Below, piece after piece: positions 44,407 to 53,127 of a DNA stretch of 64,000 nt. Positions within the stretch are counted from its first letter, which is position 1; each line of letters begins with the position of its first letter. The stretch spans positions 372,001 through 436,000 of the forward strand of contig JBGAVD010000004.1 in assembly GCA_044228285.1 (NCBI GenBank). Reading direction: 5' to 3'. The notes beneath the pieces are model-generated. The model saw nothing but the letters and a program-made list of their open reading frames with translations, was not told the DNA's origin and did no database searches. The DNA comes from JBBATK01 sp044228285. Lineage in GTDB: Bacteria; Bacteroidota; Ignavibacteria; Kapaibacteriales; NICIL-2. Both the position numbers and the translations under genes were made by a program.

Positions 44407-46674
44407 ATGCGAAGCACACTCCTCATACTAACAGTATTCTTCTTCTGTCAGCCAGAAGTACTCTCTGGAGTTGACGGACTTGCAAAAGGGCGAATACTGA
44501 GCTCTATGAGCAATGACCGAGACACCATTGATTTTGGGTATAATTTGTCGGGGAATGAGGGAGCATTCATTTATCGCTCTCTCTACTTTGTCAACGATGG
44601 AGATGAGAGCCTCGTTGTACGCGACTCAGATATTGTCATCGATACAGTAGCTCCCACGAACGCGAGTTTCGATTTTACCTACCCAGTACCTCCTCCGTTG
44701 GTGATTGATCCGCAGTTCAATTTCTCCAATCCTTTTCGTTATGACTCGATTCGATGTGTTGCGACCATCGCGCTCGATCGAGCGCCAGAAGGTATCAATC
44801 GGCTTCGAATGCGCGTGCGTTTAGCTTATCCTCGTGCGGCGCAAGCAGACAGTACGGTTGCACTGCGCAGCTTTATCTTACAGTACATAAAAACAGTTCG
44901 ACCGCTCTGGGCGAATGCCATCGTGAATTTCGACTCAGTTTATGTGGGTGGAGTTAAAGATGATTCCATACAGTTTCGTAACAGTGATTTAAAAAGAACG
45001 CTGCGCGTTGAAGACAGTTCCTCAACGAGCTTGAGCGGTATCCGAGGAAATTTTGTGTTTCGCGACTCGCCTATTCAACGTCAGTTGCCTATCGATAGCG
45101 GAGCAAAAGCTCTTGGTATTCGAGTGCGGTACACAGCTTCACAACGCGGGCTCGATTCGGTGCGTATGATGTTTGAGCATTTTAATCCTTCGTCACTTCG
45201 ACAAGGACAGGACTCAACGCCCGTTGTATTGCGCGGGGTTGGTGTTGAGCAGGACATGCGACTCAGCAATGTCCTTTCACTCCGGGGCAGTCTTCACGGC
45301 GATACCGTCGACGTGGGCTCGTTTACAGTTGGAGTTTCGGATACAGTGCGAATCGTGTTCAACAATCGTGGGAATATCAGCTACCGAGCCCGTATGACGA
45401 TGACGGCGATTAGTCCTGCAGATAGCATTCCGTTCTCTGTGATTGATTCGCTGAGTTCAAGATTGGCTTCTGTACAGCCGGACCAGAGCGACACGATGGT
45501 TGTGGTTTTTCAGCCAACGCGGGTTGGTGATGTACTTAGCCGCTGTGTTTTGCGAAGCGACATAGACTCTAGGGTTTTTGCTGTGCCACAAGATCAGCTG
45601 AACAAAGTGTTTTATCTGCGTGGACAAGCAAGGCCACAACTTGTGACAGCTTTCACTCCGGCTATGAGATTTGATAGCGTTGCAGTCTTTGACGCCTGCC
45701 CTGTATCTCGAAGTCTCAATGTCCGAGTTCATAACAGTTCAACCCAAGATGCCACCGTGCGCGTACAGTCCATTATACCTGCCGATGCACCATTTACAGT
45801 TGAGCCAGCCGAGCTGCTGATCAATGCTGGTGAAGAGAAGGTATTCCGCTTAGTGTTTTCACCTCGGACAGTAGAGGCTTTTAGTGCGCAACTACTCCTG
45901 CGATCGACAATCGATGATGCTCCTCTACGCATTAGCATACAAGGAAAAGGAGTTGAGCCGCGCAAGATGATGTTATCTCTACCGAGCGATCTTCGATCTT
46001 TTCCAGGCAATCTGGTAACTATTCCGCTCCTAGTCGACGCCTCATTGATCAGCCAGGCGCAGACTTTTACAATGCGTATGAGCTTTGATTCTTCCTTGCT
46101 TCGTTTTCATCACTATGATAAGGTTGGTACTGCAAGCGCGGGTGCAGACCTTGTTGAAGTTATTGATCACGTTCCTGGAGAATTGCAACTGCAGATTCAC
46201 ATGCCTTCGACATTTCAAGCCAAAGACACGCTACTTCGTCTCGTCTTTCGAAGCTCGCTCGGATATCAAGAACGATGTGACGTGTCGATCAGTAGTCCAG
46301 CTTTTGGACTTGATACCTGCACAAGTGTCATGCCCTCATCCGTTCCAAGTACGGTTTTTTCGCTGGACTCGCTTTGCGGTCTGCAATCCAAATTGATGAG
46401 AGGGCCACTTCAGGAGTTTCGCCTGGGCACACCAAGTCCTAATCCTGCCCAGTCTGCAACGGAGATCGTGTACTCTGTGGCATTTCCGACATCAGTGCGA
46501 ATTGTGATCTTGAATAGTGTGGGAACAGTAGTACAGACAGTTACGAACGCAGCGCACGATCGAGGAGTGTATCGGACCCGCGCGCGCTTGGATGAGCTGA
46601 GCGACGGAGTCTATTATGTGCACATGAGTGCGGCAATGTATGAAGGGATGGAGCGCATTGTCCACAGCCGCTAA
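44407..46674 (+). CDS. Secreted protein with Ig-like domains and T9SS sorting domain
   Basis: A 755-residue exported protein with a signal peptide (RSTLLILTVFFFCQPEVLS). The middle is a series of beta-sandwich choice-of-anchor-D/ASPM-like units (VFNNRGNISYRARMTMT, LRVHNSS-like segments, VEPAELLINAGEEKVFRLVF). The last 75 residues match a type A type IX secretion sorting domain: FRLGTPSPNPAQSATEIVYS, VRIVILNSVGTVVQTV, GVYRTRARLDELSDGVYYVH. It is therefore predicted to be exported and attached to the surface. The function is unknown. The start is set by the signal peptide; the frame opens at 44359. The next gene overlaps its end by 35 bases. Confidence 0.8.
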   Translation: MRSTLLILTVFFFCQPEVLSGVDGLAKGRILSSMSNDRDTIDFGYNLSGNEGAFIYRSLYFVNDGDESLVVRDSDIVIDTVAPTNASFDFTYPVPPPLVIDPQFNFSNPFRYDSIRCVATIALDRAPEGINRLRMRVRLAYPRAAQADSTVALRSFILQYIKTVRPLWANAIVNFDSVYVGGVKDDSIQFRNSDLKRTLRVEDSSSTSLSGIRGNFVFRDSPIQRQLPIDSGAKALGIRVRYTASQRGLDSVRMMFEHFNPSSLRQGQDSTPVVLRGVGVEQDMRLSNVLSLRGSLHGDTVDVGSFTVGVSDTVRIVFNNRGNISYRARMTMTAISPADSIPFSVIDSLSSRLASVQPDQSDTMVVVFQPTRVGDVLSRCVLRSDIDSRVFAVPQDQLNKVFYLRGQARPQLVTAFTPAMRFDSVAVFDACPVSRSLNVRVHNSSTQDATVRVQSIIPADAPFTVEPAELLINAGEEKVFRLVFSPRTVEAFSAQLLLRSTIDDAPLRISIQGKGVEPRKMMLSLPSDLRSFPGNLVTIPLLVDASLISQAQTFTMRMSFDSSLLRFHHYDKVGTASAGADLVEVIDHVPGELQLQIHMPSTFQAKDTLLRLVFRSSLGYQERCDVSISSPAFGLDTCTSVMPSSVPSTVFSLDSLCGLQSKLMRGPLQEFRLGTPSPNPAQSATEIVYSVAFPTSVRIVILNSVGTVVQTVTNAAHDRGVYRTRARLDELSDGVYYVHMSAAMYEGMERIVHSR

Positions 46675-47452
46675 ACATACAACGGCACTAGTCCTTATGC
46701 TCCTAAGCACTCAATCATTGTTTGCTCAAGGTTTCGATTGGGAGTACTCTCTTCGTAAACCTAGGTATGCGCCTACCGTGTTTGCTGGTCCGACAGTATC
46801 TCTCGCTACTACTGGAAGTAGCTCCAATATTCAGGTTCTCGATCAAGTTCGTAGTCTGCAACCAGCATTTATTTGCGCTGCATACAACAAAGGAAAGGGA
46901 AGTAGTTGGAGCGCAGGCATGCAAACCGAGTGGTGGAAATGGCCGCACACCGCGGTTGGAGCCTGCATAAGCTACCAGCGTTTCCAATCTGACTTTTCAG
47001 CAGATTCGCCTCAGGCACTCCTGGCTGACGGAAATATTTTTCAAACTCAGTATTTACTGTCAACCGCTGTACACACTCTCAACGTCGAAGTTCTATTGAA
47101 AACACTGATATCGCAATCTCACCTTTGGCTGGGAGTGCGGTTGAAGAATCAGGTACTACTCTCGGTCGACTCAAAATTGAGTGAGAATGTACTTCAGCCT
47201 CTTTCTTATACCTTCCCTGGCACCAACGAACAGTCTAAGTTGTTGTCAGATAAGGATATAGCAGGAGTTCGATCCTTTGTCATCAATCCTGTGTTTCAGA
47301 TTGGTTATGACCTGAACATGGGACGTGATTGGTATTCATCCTTAAGTATTGGGGTTCAGGCTCCACTTATGGACTATACAAGTGGAACAAAGTGGAGTAT
47401 CTGGTCTGTAAATTTTCAGTATTCCCTGGTAGGTGGTGTTGCTAGCTTTTGA
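46640..47452 (+). CDS. Hypothetical outer-membrane beta-barrel protein
   Basis: A 270-residue exported protein. The signal peptide (TTALVLMLLSTQSLFAQ) is preceded by a polar leader. The mature part has alternating hydrophobic strands, Trp and Gly-rich turns (SSWSAGMQTEWWKW) and ends GGVASF with the terminal Phe expected of barrels. It resembles PorP/SprF-type barrel proteins that accompany T9SS substrates in this phylum, but the match is by general features only. It overlaps the upstream T9SS substrate gene by 35 bases, suggesting they work together (inference). Confidence 0.6.
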   Translation: MKGWSALSTAAKHTTALVLMLLSTQSLFAQGFDWEYSLRKPRYAPTVFAGPTVSLATTGSSSNIQVLDQVRSLQPAFICAAYNKGKGSSWSAGMQTEWWKWPHTAVGACISYQRFQSDFSADSPQALLADGNIFQTQYLLSTAVHTLNVEVLLKTLISQSHLWLGVRLKNQVLLSVDSKLSENVLQPLSYTFPGTNEQSKLLSDKDIAGVRSFVINPVFQIGYDLNMGRDWYSSLSIGVQAPLMDYTSGTKWSIWSVNFQYSLVGGVASF

Positions 47453-47584
47453 GCATATTGCAGAGCTAGAATCGAAAAAGTTTGGCTGACAGGCTGGTTA
47501 CAGACAAATAGTTGGATGTCTGTGCCGTCTGAAGCTTGTTCAAAGAATTTCACAGTTGTATTAACTCATTTATCTTTTGTACTC

Positions 47585-48319
47585 ATGATGAAAAAGATTA
47601 CCATTCTTCTTGCGATGCTGTTCTTTGCAGGCGTTGCATATGCTCAACCGAACCCAGGTGCGAGTATTCCAGAACCAAAGCTCGATATCATTGGTGGCGA
47701 CACTTATGATTGGGGCAAGGTAAAGCCAAAGGATTCGCCTTTGAAAGCGAAGATTAAGGTTCAGAACATTGGTAAGGCTATCTTGTATATCAAGGAAGTC
47801 AAAGCTGGTTGTGGCTGTACAGCAACAAAGATCGATAAAGACACTTTGGAGCCAGGTGAATCTGGTACCATCGACGTCAGCCTCAATGTTGCTACTGTAA
47901 CAGGTGGTGTAACAAAGACCATTACTGTATACAGCAATGACCCATCCAACAACGCTCATATCATTTGGTTGAAGGCTGAAGTTGTTCGTGCTGTTTCCTT
48001 GTCACTTCCATACATGGCATTCAATGACTTAGCAATCGGCAAGTCAAGCACACAGAAAATTAGCATCAAGAACAACTCAACAGAAACCATAACAGTTGAT
48101 GGTTTTGAAGCAACTGCAGGTCTTGTGTTGAACTTGAAGAAGAAGACGGAAATTAAGCCAGGAGCTGAGCTCGAATTGATCGGTACCTTCATTCCACAAG
48201 CTGAAGGATACTTCAACTCGTTGATCAAGTTCACGACCTCGAATCCTGACTTCCCAACAATCGAAGTATCTGCTTATGGTAATGTTACCAAGCCAGATTC
48301 TCCAGTCTATCAGAAGTAA
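47585..48319 (+). CDS. DUF1573 secreted protein
   Basis: A 244-residue exported protein with a signal peptide (MMKKITILLAMLFFAGVAYAQ). Two immunoglobulin-like units follow. The first is DUF1573: YDWGKVKPKDSPLKAKIKVQNIGK, then the signature EVKAGCGCTATKI and EPGESGTIDVSLN. The second is a related beta-sandwich. DUF1573 proteins are common envelope proteins of Bacteroidota with no assigned role. ATG 47585 is followed by a second ATG; the frame opens 23 codons earlier at 47516. Isolated, ending at a strong bidirectional terminator. Confidence 0.85.
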   Translation: MMKKITILLAMLFFAGVAYAQPNPGASIPEPKLDIIGGDTYDWGKVKPKDSPLKAKIKVQNIGKAILYIKEVKAGCGCTATKIDKDTLEPGESGTIDVSLNVATVTGGVTKTITVYSNDPSNNAHIIWLKAEVVRAVSLSLPYMAFNDLAIGKSSTQKISIKNNSTETITVDGFEATAGLVLNLKKKTEIKPGAELELIGTFIPQAEGYFNSLIKFTTSNPDFPTIEVSAYGNVTKPDSPVYQK

Positions 48320-48340
48320 TCCAAGGGTAGGATTATTACG

Positions 48341-48374
48341 AAAAAAGGGTGCGATCTTCGCACCCTTTTTTTTT
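48341..48374. terminator. Bidirectional terminator between DUF1573 gene and transglycosylase gene
   Basis: A 14-bp perfect stem (48341-48354 with 48358-48371), triloop TCT. T-runs follow on the plus strand to 48374, and the A-run on the left arm serves the minus strand. It sits between convergent genes. Confidence 0.9.
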
Positions 48375-48467
48375 GTCTATACCAGCCGTCGTTTGTTGTT
48401 CGAGCTTGCTCAATCAACTTCTATGCATGTGTTCAACTCTTCGCTCAAAACGAGTTCTCATTTCGTT

Positions 48468-49418
48468 CTAGTCCTTCACCAATATCTCCCAGAAACCATT
48501 CTTTGGTTTAGGCAAAGACGTTTTTAGCATCCAAGGGTTGAGTAGCTTTAGCTCCTTGTAGCTCATGTGATGCTGAGCAGCCCAATGAGCCAGGTTTTCG
48601 ATGGGCTTATACTCCTTGACTTTGCGAGTGCGATCGTAGCCGTATCGTTCGCTCATTGGAATGTTGAAGCCATAGGTCTGCGCATGCTCAAGAAGCTCCT
48701 TCATGATTGCAATTCGAAAAACGTAGCGAGACGTCTCTTCGTTGAAATAGAGTTCGAAGTAGTTCGAACTACCTTGCACGTCAACATTAAACTGAGCACC
48801 TTCAGGTCCCATGTTATATGCTGCTGCAGCCATGGTCCAGGATCCGAAGCGCGTATAAGAGTCCTTGAGAAACTCGACAGCAGCATGGGTGGACTTTTCA
48901 ACATGTCGTCGTTCGTCAACATACTCGTTTACTTCCAAGCCATACCGTCGTGCAGTGCCTTCAACAAATTGCCAGATGCCTACGGCATCCTTGGCAGAGC
49001 GCGACATGTATAGTGCGCTCTCTGCCACAGCTAGGTACTTCAAGTCATCTGGAGCTCCATGCTCTTTGAGGATCTTCTCAAAGAGTTCAAAGTACCGACC
49101 GCTACGTTTGATGTTGAGAAGGATTTGTGCTGGTTGTTGGAGGTTTAAGTAGAACTCGCGTTCTGCTCGCTCACGTATCTCAGAGTTCTCGAGAGGAATG
49201 CGTTCCCCGAAAATGCTTAATGACGAAGGAAGAGGAATCGTGCTAATCGATCCGACAGACATTGCCGCAGCTGGTTGCGCACTGCTGGCTGGAGTTGCTG
49301 CTTGAGGAGCAGGTTTTTGCTGGGCGCAAGCACATTGACTTGCGATCACGGCAATGCTTACCACTCTCACGATCTGAAGTTTGAGAGTTCTTGAGCGTAG
49401 TAGGTTGAGATAGATCAT
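48468..49418 (-). CDS. MltD-like lytic murein transglycosylase
   Basis: A 316-residue exported enzyme that cleaves peptidoglycan glycan strands. The N-terminal signal sequence ends near CACAQQ, then an Ala/Pro linker, then an SLT domain at residues 105-235: the catalytic Glu is E133 (LAVAESAL), followed by GIWQF (147-151), a YVDERRHVEKSTHAA segment and AAAAYNMG (197-204), all typical of the MltD branch. No LysM domain is visible, unlike E. coli MltD. The chosen ATG overlaps the glgA stop by four bases (ATGA); an in-frame ATG at 49439 also exists. Confidence 0.85.
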   Translation of the reverse strand: MIYLNLLRSRTLKLQIVRVVSIAVIASQCACAQQKPAPQAATPASSAQPAAAMSVGSISTIPLPSSLSIFGERIPLENSEIRERAEREFYLNLQQPAQILLNIKRSGRYFELFEKILKEHGAPDDLKYLAVAESALYMSRSAKDAVGIWQFVEGTARRYGLEVNEYVDERRHVEKSTHAAVEFLKDSYTRFGSWTMAAAAYNMGPEGAQFNVDVQGSSNYFELYFNEETSRYVFRIAIMKELLEHAQTYGFNIPMSERYGYDRTRKVKEYKPIENLAHWAAQHHMSYKELKLLNPWMLKTSLPKPKNGFWEILVKD

Positions 49419-50881
49419 GATCGTTTCTCCAGAGCCCATTGAAACACTAGTAGGTACTTCTCTGCGCTACCTCTTGCCGAGTAGTCACAATCCATACCAT
49501 TACGTCGAATTGTTTGCCAATGTGGCTCAGAGCGATAGTAGTGAATAGCCCTTCGAACTGCGCGCGCAAAAGACGTTGCTTGGTATCGATCAAATCGAAA
49601 TCCATTACCGGTGCCGTTGTGAGCATTGTACTCTTGAACGGTGTCACTCAATCCGCCTGTTGCCCGCACAATTGGAACCGTACCGTATTTCAATGCGTAG
49701 ATCTGCGTGAGTCCGCAAGGTTCAAAGAGCGATGGAACCATGAGAAAGTCCGAAGCAGCTATGACCTGATGTGAGAGGGCGGAATTGTATCCAGTTCGAA
49801 TGAGCGCTCGAGTAGGATATCGTCTGCCCATGCGATGCAGAAAATTCTCATAACGTTTATCTCCGGAGCCAAGGATAAGAAAGCGAAGGTCTCCACTTTG
49901 CAACAGATACTCCATACTTTCTTCAAGAAGTGATATGCCTTTTTGAGCCGTAAGACGAGTCACCATTCCAATGAGCGGTAGATCGATTGCCGCCTCAGAG
50001 GCAGGCATAGAATCCTCCATCAACTCCTGCTTCAACAAGGCTTTGCCTTTCATAGCATCGGGAGTGTATTGATGACTGAGTAGCTTATCGCTTGCCGGAT
50101 TCCATTCATGGTAATCTGCACCATTGAGGACGCCAATGACATCGGCGCCGCGCATGTTTAGATAGTCTTGCATTCCCTCGCCATTTGAGGTCCAGCGAAT
50201 CTCGTTTGCATAGGTTGGACTGACTGTAGTGATCTTGTCAGCAAACATCAAACCGCACTTCATCATGTTCAGAACACCATCGTGCTCAAACCATGAGCCG
50301 CGGAAGTTCGAGGAGGGTAGACCCATGAATTCCAGAACACGACGTGGGTCGCTTTGTCCTTGGAAAGCCATGTTATGAATGGTGTACACACCAGCAGCGG
50401 ATGCAAACAATGGATGATAGCGATAGTGAGTTTTTAGAAAGGCTAGAGAAAGCGAGGTGTGGTAGTCGTGTGCGTGAACGACATCCGTTTTGAAACCTAA
50501 AACGATGGCCAGTTCAAACGCGGCTCTGCTAAGGAAACAAAACCGACGATCATTATCAACAAAACCATCTGGGTTTCCGTAGATACCCTTGCGGTCAAAG
50601 TAATCAGCCGACTCAAGAAAGTAGACAGTAACCTGACTATCCGGAAGCGGAGCTTTCCAAACGCGTGCATACTCACGCCAGTGGCCCATTGGCACACTGA
50701 GGATGATATCAGTGGCAATCAACCCGTTCTTTGCGACGTCAATGTCGGCGTACTTTGGGAGTACAATGATGTTGCCGTGCCCTAAGTCCTGCCACTCTCT
50801 GGGGAGTGCAGATGCGACATCTGCAAGTCCACCAATTTTCGCAAAAGGAGCACATTCAGCCGCAACGGTAAGAATATTCAT
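49415..50881 (-). CDS. glgA: Glycogen synthase (ADP-glucose type)
   Basis: A 488-residue GT5 glycosyltransferase that extends alpha-1,4-glucan from a nucleotide glucose. The nucleotide-sugar motif KIGGLADV is at 15-22; VHAHDYHTSL and YTIHNMAFQGQ follow; in the C-terminal domain LIGMVTRLTAQKG and LFEPCGLTQIYALKYGTVPIVRATGG (E-x7-E region) are present. It is the middle gene of ispE-glgA-transglycosylase, 6 bases after ispE and overlapping the next gene by 4. No other glycogen gene is in the window. Confidence 0.95.
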   Translation of the reverse strand: MNILTVAAECAPFAKIGGLADVASALPREWQDLGHGNIIVLPKYADIDVAKNGLIATDIILSVPMGHWREYARVWKAPLPDSQVTVYFLESADYFDRKGIYGNPDGFVDNDRRFCFLSRAAFELAIVLGFKTDVVHAHDYHTSLSLAFLKTHYRYHPLFASAAGVYTIHNMAFQGQSDPRRVLEFMGLPSSNFRGSWFEHDGVLNMMKCGLMFADKITTVSPTYANEIRWTSNGEGMQDYLNMRGADVIGVLNGADYHEWNPASDKLLSHQYTPDAMKGKALLKQELMEDSMPASEAAIDLPLIGMVTRLTAQKGISLLEESMEYLLQSGDLRFLILGSGDKRYENFLHRMGRRYPTRALIRTGYNSALSHQVIAASDFLMVPSLFEPCGLTQIYALKYGTVPIVRATGGLSDTVQEYNAHNGTGNGFRFDRYQATSFARAVRRAIHYYRSEPHWQTIRRNGMDCDYSARGSAEKYLLVFQWALEKRS

Positions 50882-50887
50882 AGAGTC

Positions 50888-51730
50888 TTATGCGTTTTGA
50901 AAAGTACAACAATAGTGGGGAAGATGCTCAAACTGTCGTGCTGCAGCGTTACAACTCGTGGCATCTTTAAACAAAGCAAAAATGCTGGAACCGCTGCCGC
51001 TCATCTGAGCATAGAAGGCTCCCGTGCTCAGTAGAGATTCCTTTAACTCTGAGAGACTCGGGTGTTGTGAAAACACAAAGTCCTCAAAGTCGTTTCGCAG
51101 ACTTGTTTGTAGGGATTGAGGATCGTTGAAAGCAATCTGTAAAGACTGAACGATGTTTGACGGCCGCCTGCCCCCGTTGGGGATACGAATACCACCGTAT
51201 GCCCATGCGGTTGAGATGTGTACCGGCGGACATAGCAAGAGCAAAGACCAAGGAAGGACCAGATTTGTCTCCTCCAGCTCAGTACCCGTTCCACTTGCGA
51301 TACAGGCACCTGAATGCAGAAAAAAAGGCACATCTGCTCCGAGTTTCGTTGCAATACGCTGTAGAGTGTTGGCATCTGCTTCGATTGACCAGAGGCGACA
51401 CAATTCGATGAGCGTTGTTGCAGCATCACTGCTGCCACCACCCAAACCAGCTCCAATTGGTATGTGCTTATGGATGGTTATCTTTGTGCCTTCCGCAACT
51501 CTGTATTCCTGTTGAAGCAGAAATGCAGCTTTGTAGACAAGGTTGTGTTGCTCAGGTTCAGCAGACAAGGCATCGCAGTAGACCTGTATCGTGTTGCTGG
51601 GCTCAAAAATGAGTTCGTCGCACAGCGAAATACGGTGAAACAGTGAATTGATGGCATGGTAGCCATCCTCGCGCTTTTGCAAGATTTCCAGACCGAGATT
51701 GATTTTTGCAAAAGCTTTGGCAGAAAACAT
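50888..51730 (-). CDS. ispE: 4-diphosphocytidyl-2-C-methyl-D-erythritol kinase
   Basis: A 280-residue GHMP kinase of the MEP isoprenoid pathway; it phosphorylates CDP-methylerythritol. Conserved: AFAKINLGLEI with K9, REDGYHAINSLFHRI, the ATP loop PIGAGLGGGSSDAA (91-104), LGADVPFFLHSG and the C-terminal MSGSGSSIFALF. The frame extends to 51931, but those residues are not conserved and overlap the divergent gene; ATG 51730 is the family start. It is the first gene of an operon with glgA and the transglycosylase. Confidence 0.94.
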   Translation of the reverse strand: MFSAKAFAKINLGLEILQKREDGYHAINSLFHRISLCDELIFEPSNTIQVYCDALSAEPEQHNLVYKAAFLLQQEYRVAEGTKITIHKHIPIGAGLGGGSSDAATTLIELCRLWSIEADANTLQRIATKLGADVPFFLHSGACIASGTGTELEETNLVLPWSLLLLCPPVHISTAWAYGGIRIPNGGRRPSNIVQSLQIAFNDPQSLQTSLRNDFEDFVFSQHPSLSELKESLLSTGAFYAQMSGSGSSIFALFKDATSCNAAARQFEHLPHYCCTFQNA

Positions 51731-51751
51731 GGCGGGCGGTTGTTTGAAGGA

Positions 51752-51759
51752 CAAAAATA
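51752..51759 (-). promoter_or_regulatory. Promoter box of ispE-glgA-transglycosylase
   Basis: On the minus strand TATTTTTG, an exact TAnnTTTG match, 21 bases upstream of the ispE ATG and partly within the 33-base gap to the divergent gene. It supports the short ispE start. Confidence 0.5.
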
Positions 51760-51763
51760 CGGA

Positions 51764-52429
51764 ATGACGGCACAAACGGAGATAACATATCAGTCTGAGA
51801 TCCAGCGCAAGGGCATTCATCTGCTTTCGCTTTCGATCCCGCTGCTCTATTCCGTTGTCGATAAAAACACCGCACTTTGGTTCTTGGTGCCATTGACATT
51901 TGCTTTTGTGGTCGTAGATGTTGTGAGCCACAGAAGTGGTCTGGTTCGCGAGCTAGTGCTTCGCTTCTTTGGTTCCCTCATGCGGAATCACGAAAAGCGA
52001 GTTGACAAGTTTATGCTGAATGGAGCATCATACGTGCTGCTTTCTGCATGTATGTGTGTGATAGTATTTCCAAAGATTATCGCCATCACTGCCTTCACAA
52101 TTCTCATTGTGAGCGATATTTGTGCTGCATTGATTGGTCGTCGTTTTGGAAAACACGCCTTTCTTGATAAGAGTCTTGAGGGCACTGTTGCATTTGCAGT
52201 GTCAGCTTTCATTGTCGTATTCGTGATAGCGGCAGCATTCAGTGCTCCACTATCATATCTTGTTACCGGGTGCATTGCTTCAGCAATAGGTGCACTTGTT
52301 GAAAACGTATCACCGCGTTTGCATCTCGACGATAATCTATCGATTCCGGTGAGTATCGGAACTGTGCAATGGCTTTTGGGCTTGAGCATAGCTGCCCAAT
52401 CGGATTCTTTTTTGCTCATACTGAAGTAA
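51764..52429 (+). CDS. Dolichol/phytol kinase-like membrane protein
   Basis: A 221-residue integral membrane protein with about six or seven hydrophobic segments. It fits the SEC59/DGK1/VTE5 family of CTP-dependent polyprenol, diacylglycerol and phytol kinases: RKGIHLLSLSIPLLY, VSDICAALIGRRFGKH, DKSLEGTVAF, GALVENVSPRLHLDDNLSIPV. Which lipid alcohol it phosphorylates is unknown. It is divergent from ispE with 33 bases between start codons, which suggests a role near isoprenoid metabolism (inference). ATG 51764 lies at the family start; the frame opens upstream at 51656. Confidence 0.8.
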   Translation: MTAQTEITYQSEIQRKGIHLLSLSIPLLYSVVDKNTALWFLVPLTFAFVVVDVVSHRSGLVRELVLRFFGSLMRNHEKRVDKFMLNGASYVLLSACMCVIVFPKIIAITAFTILIVSDICAALIGRRFGKHAFLDKSLEGTVAFAVSAFIVVFVIAAAFSAPLSYLVTGCIASAIGALVENVSPRLHLDDNLSIPVSIGTVQWLLGLSIAAQSDSFLLILK

Positions 52430-52608
52430 GTCTTCTTCGAGAGGATCTCAGTAGAGCATCGGCTTGCCCAGCTTCGCGAGATCAGTGTAATGCTTTGTAC
52501 CTGGTGTTTTATGACCTACTACCTTGTACAACAAAAGAAGAACATAAGAGTCTTTGGTGTTCTTCAAAGTAGGTTCTGGTGTATTTCCGTGAGTAATCTG
52601 TTCATTTT

Positions 52609-53124
52609 ATGAAGAGTATTATAGCCTATATCGTACTCCTGTTGGTCGCCACAGGAATCTTGTACGCGGTTGTCCAAACCAAGCAAAGCATTAGCATGGA
52701 AGTGACCGACCGAGCTGAACAGACACGTCCAAACGGCGAAAAAGTCATGTACTTCAGCGTTCGTGTGAGTGACTATGATAGTTTGCTCTGCAAGCAGTTT
52801 GCAAATGCAACCTTTCACAGAGAAGTTTCCGATTCTCTGAGTGTCAACATGCCAATTCAGATGACCTTCTTTTTTTACAAAGAGAGTAATTTGCGCGAGC
52901 TGAATACTGATGAGTTACTAGGTATGTCGCACGGCGATGCAAGTGCTCTCACGAACCTACGCAAGCTTGCGGCAGACACGAGCGGCTACGGTGTTATTCG
53001 TTTTTCAGATGTGTATAGTCTCTTTGGGCGCGATTCATTGTACGGCATGCAAGGTAAAGTGGCAATCCCGTATTACGGTATTCAACTCAATGATTTTGTC
53101 AGAACTCCCACTTCAAAGAAATAG
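52609..53124 (+). CDS. Hypothetical membrane-anchored protein
   Basis: A 171-residue protein I do not recognise. One N-terminal membrane segment (IIAYIVLLLVATGILYAVV, residues 4-22) is followed by a soluble domain of about 145 residues with several beta-rich stretches (MYFSVRVSDYDSLL, VAIPYYGIQLNDFV). It is probably anchored in the inner membrane with the domain outside. The SDR gene follows after 3 bases, so the two are likely one operon. Confidence 0.55.
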   Translation: MKSIIAYIVLLLVATGILYAVVQTKQSISMEVTDRAEQTRPNGEKVMYFSVRVSDYDSLLCKQFANATFHREVSDSLSVNMPIQMTFFFYKESNLRELNTDELLGMSHGDASALTNLRKLAADTSGYGVIRFSDVYSLFGRDSLYGMQGKVAIPYYGIQLNDFVRTPTSKK

Positions 53125-53127
53125 TTC

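Noticed and set aside
51731..51931. N-terminal extension of IspE by 67 residues
   Set aside because: It overlaps the divergent kinase gene and its promoter box, and the conserved IspE start is at 51730.
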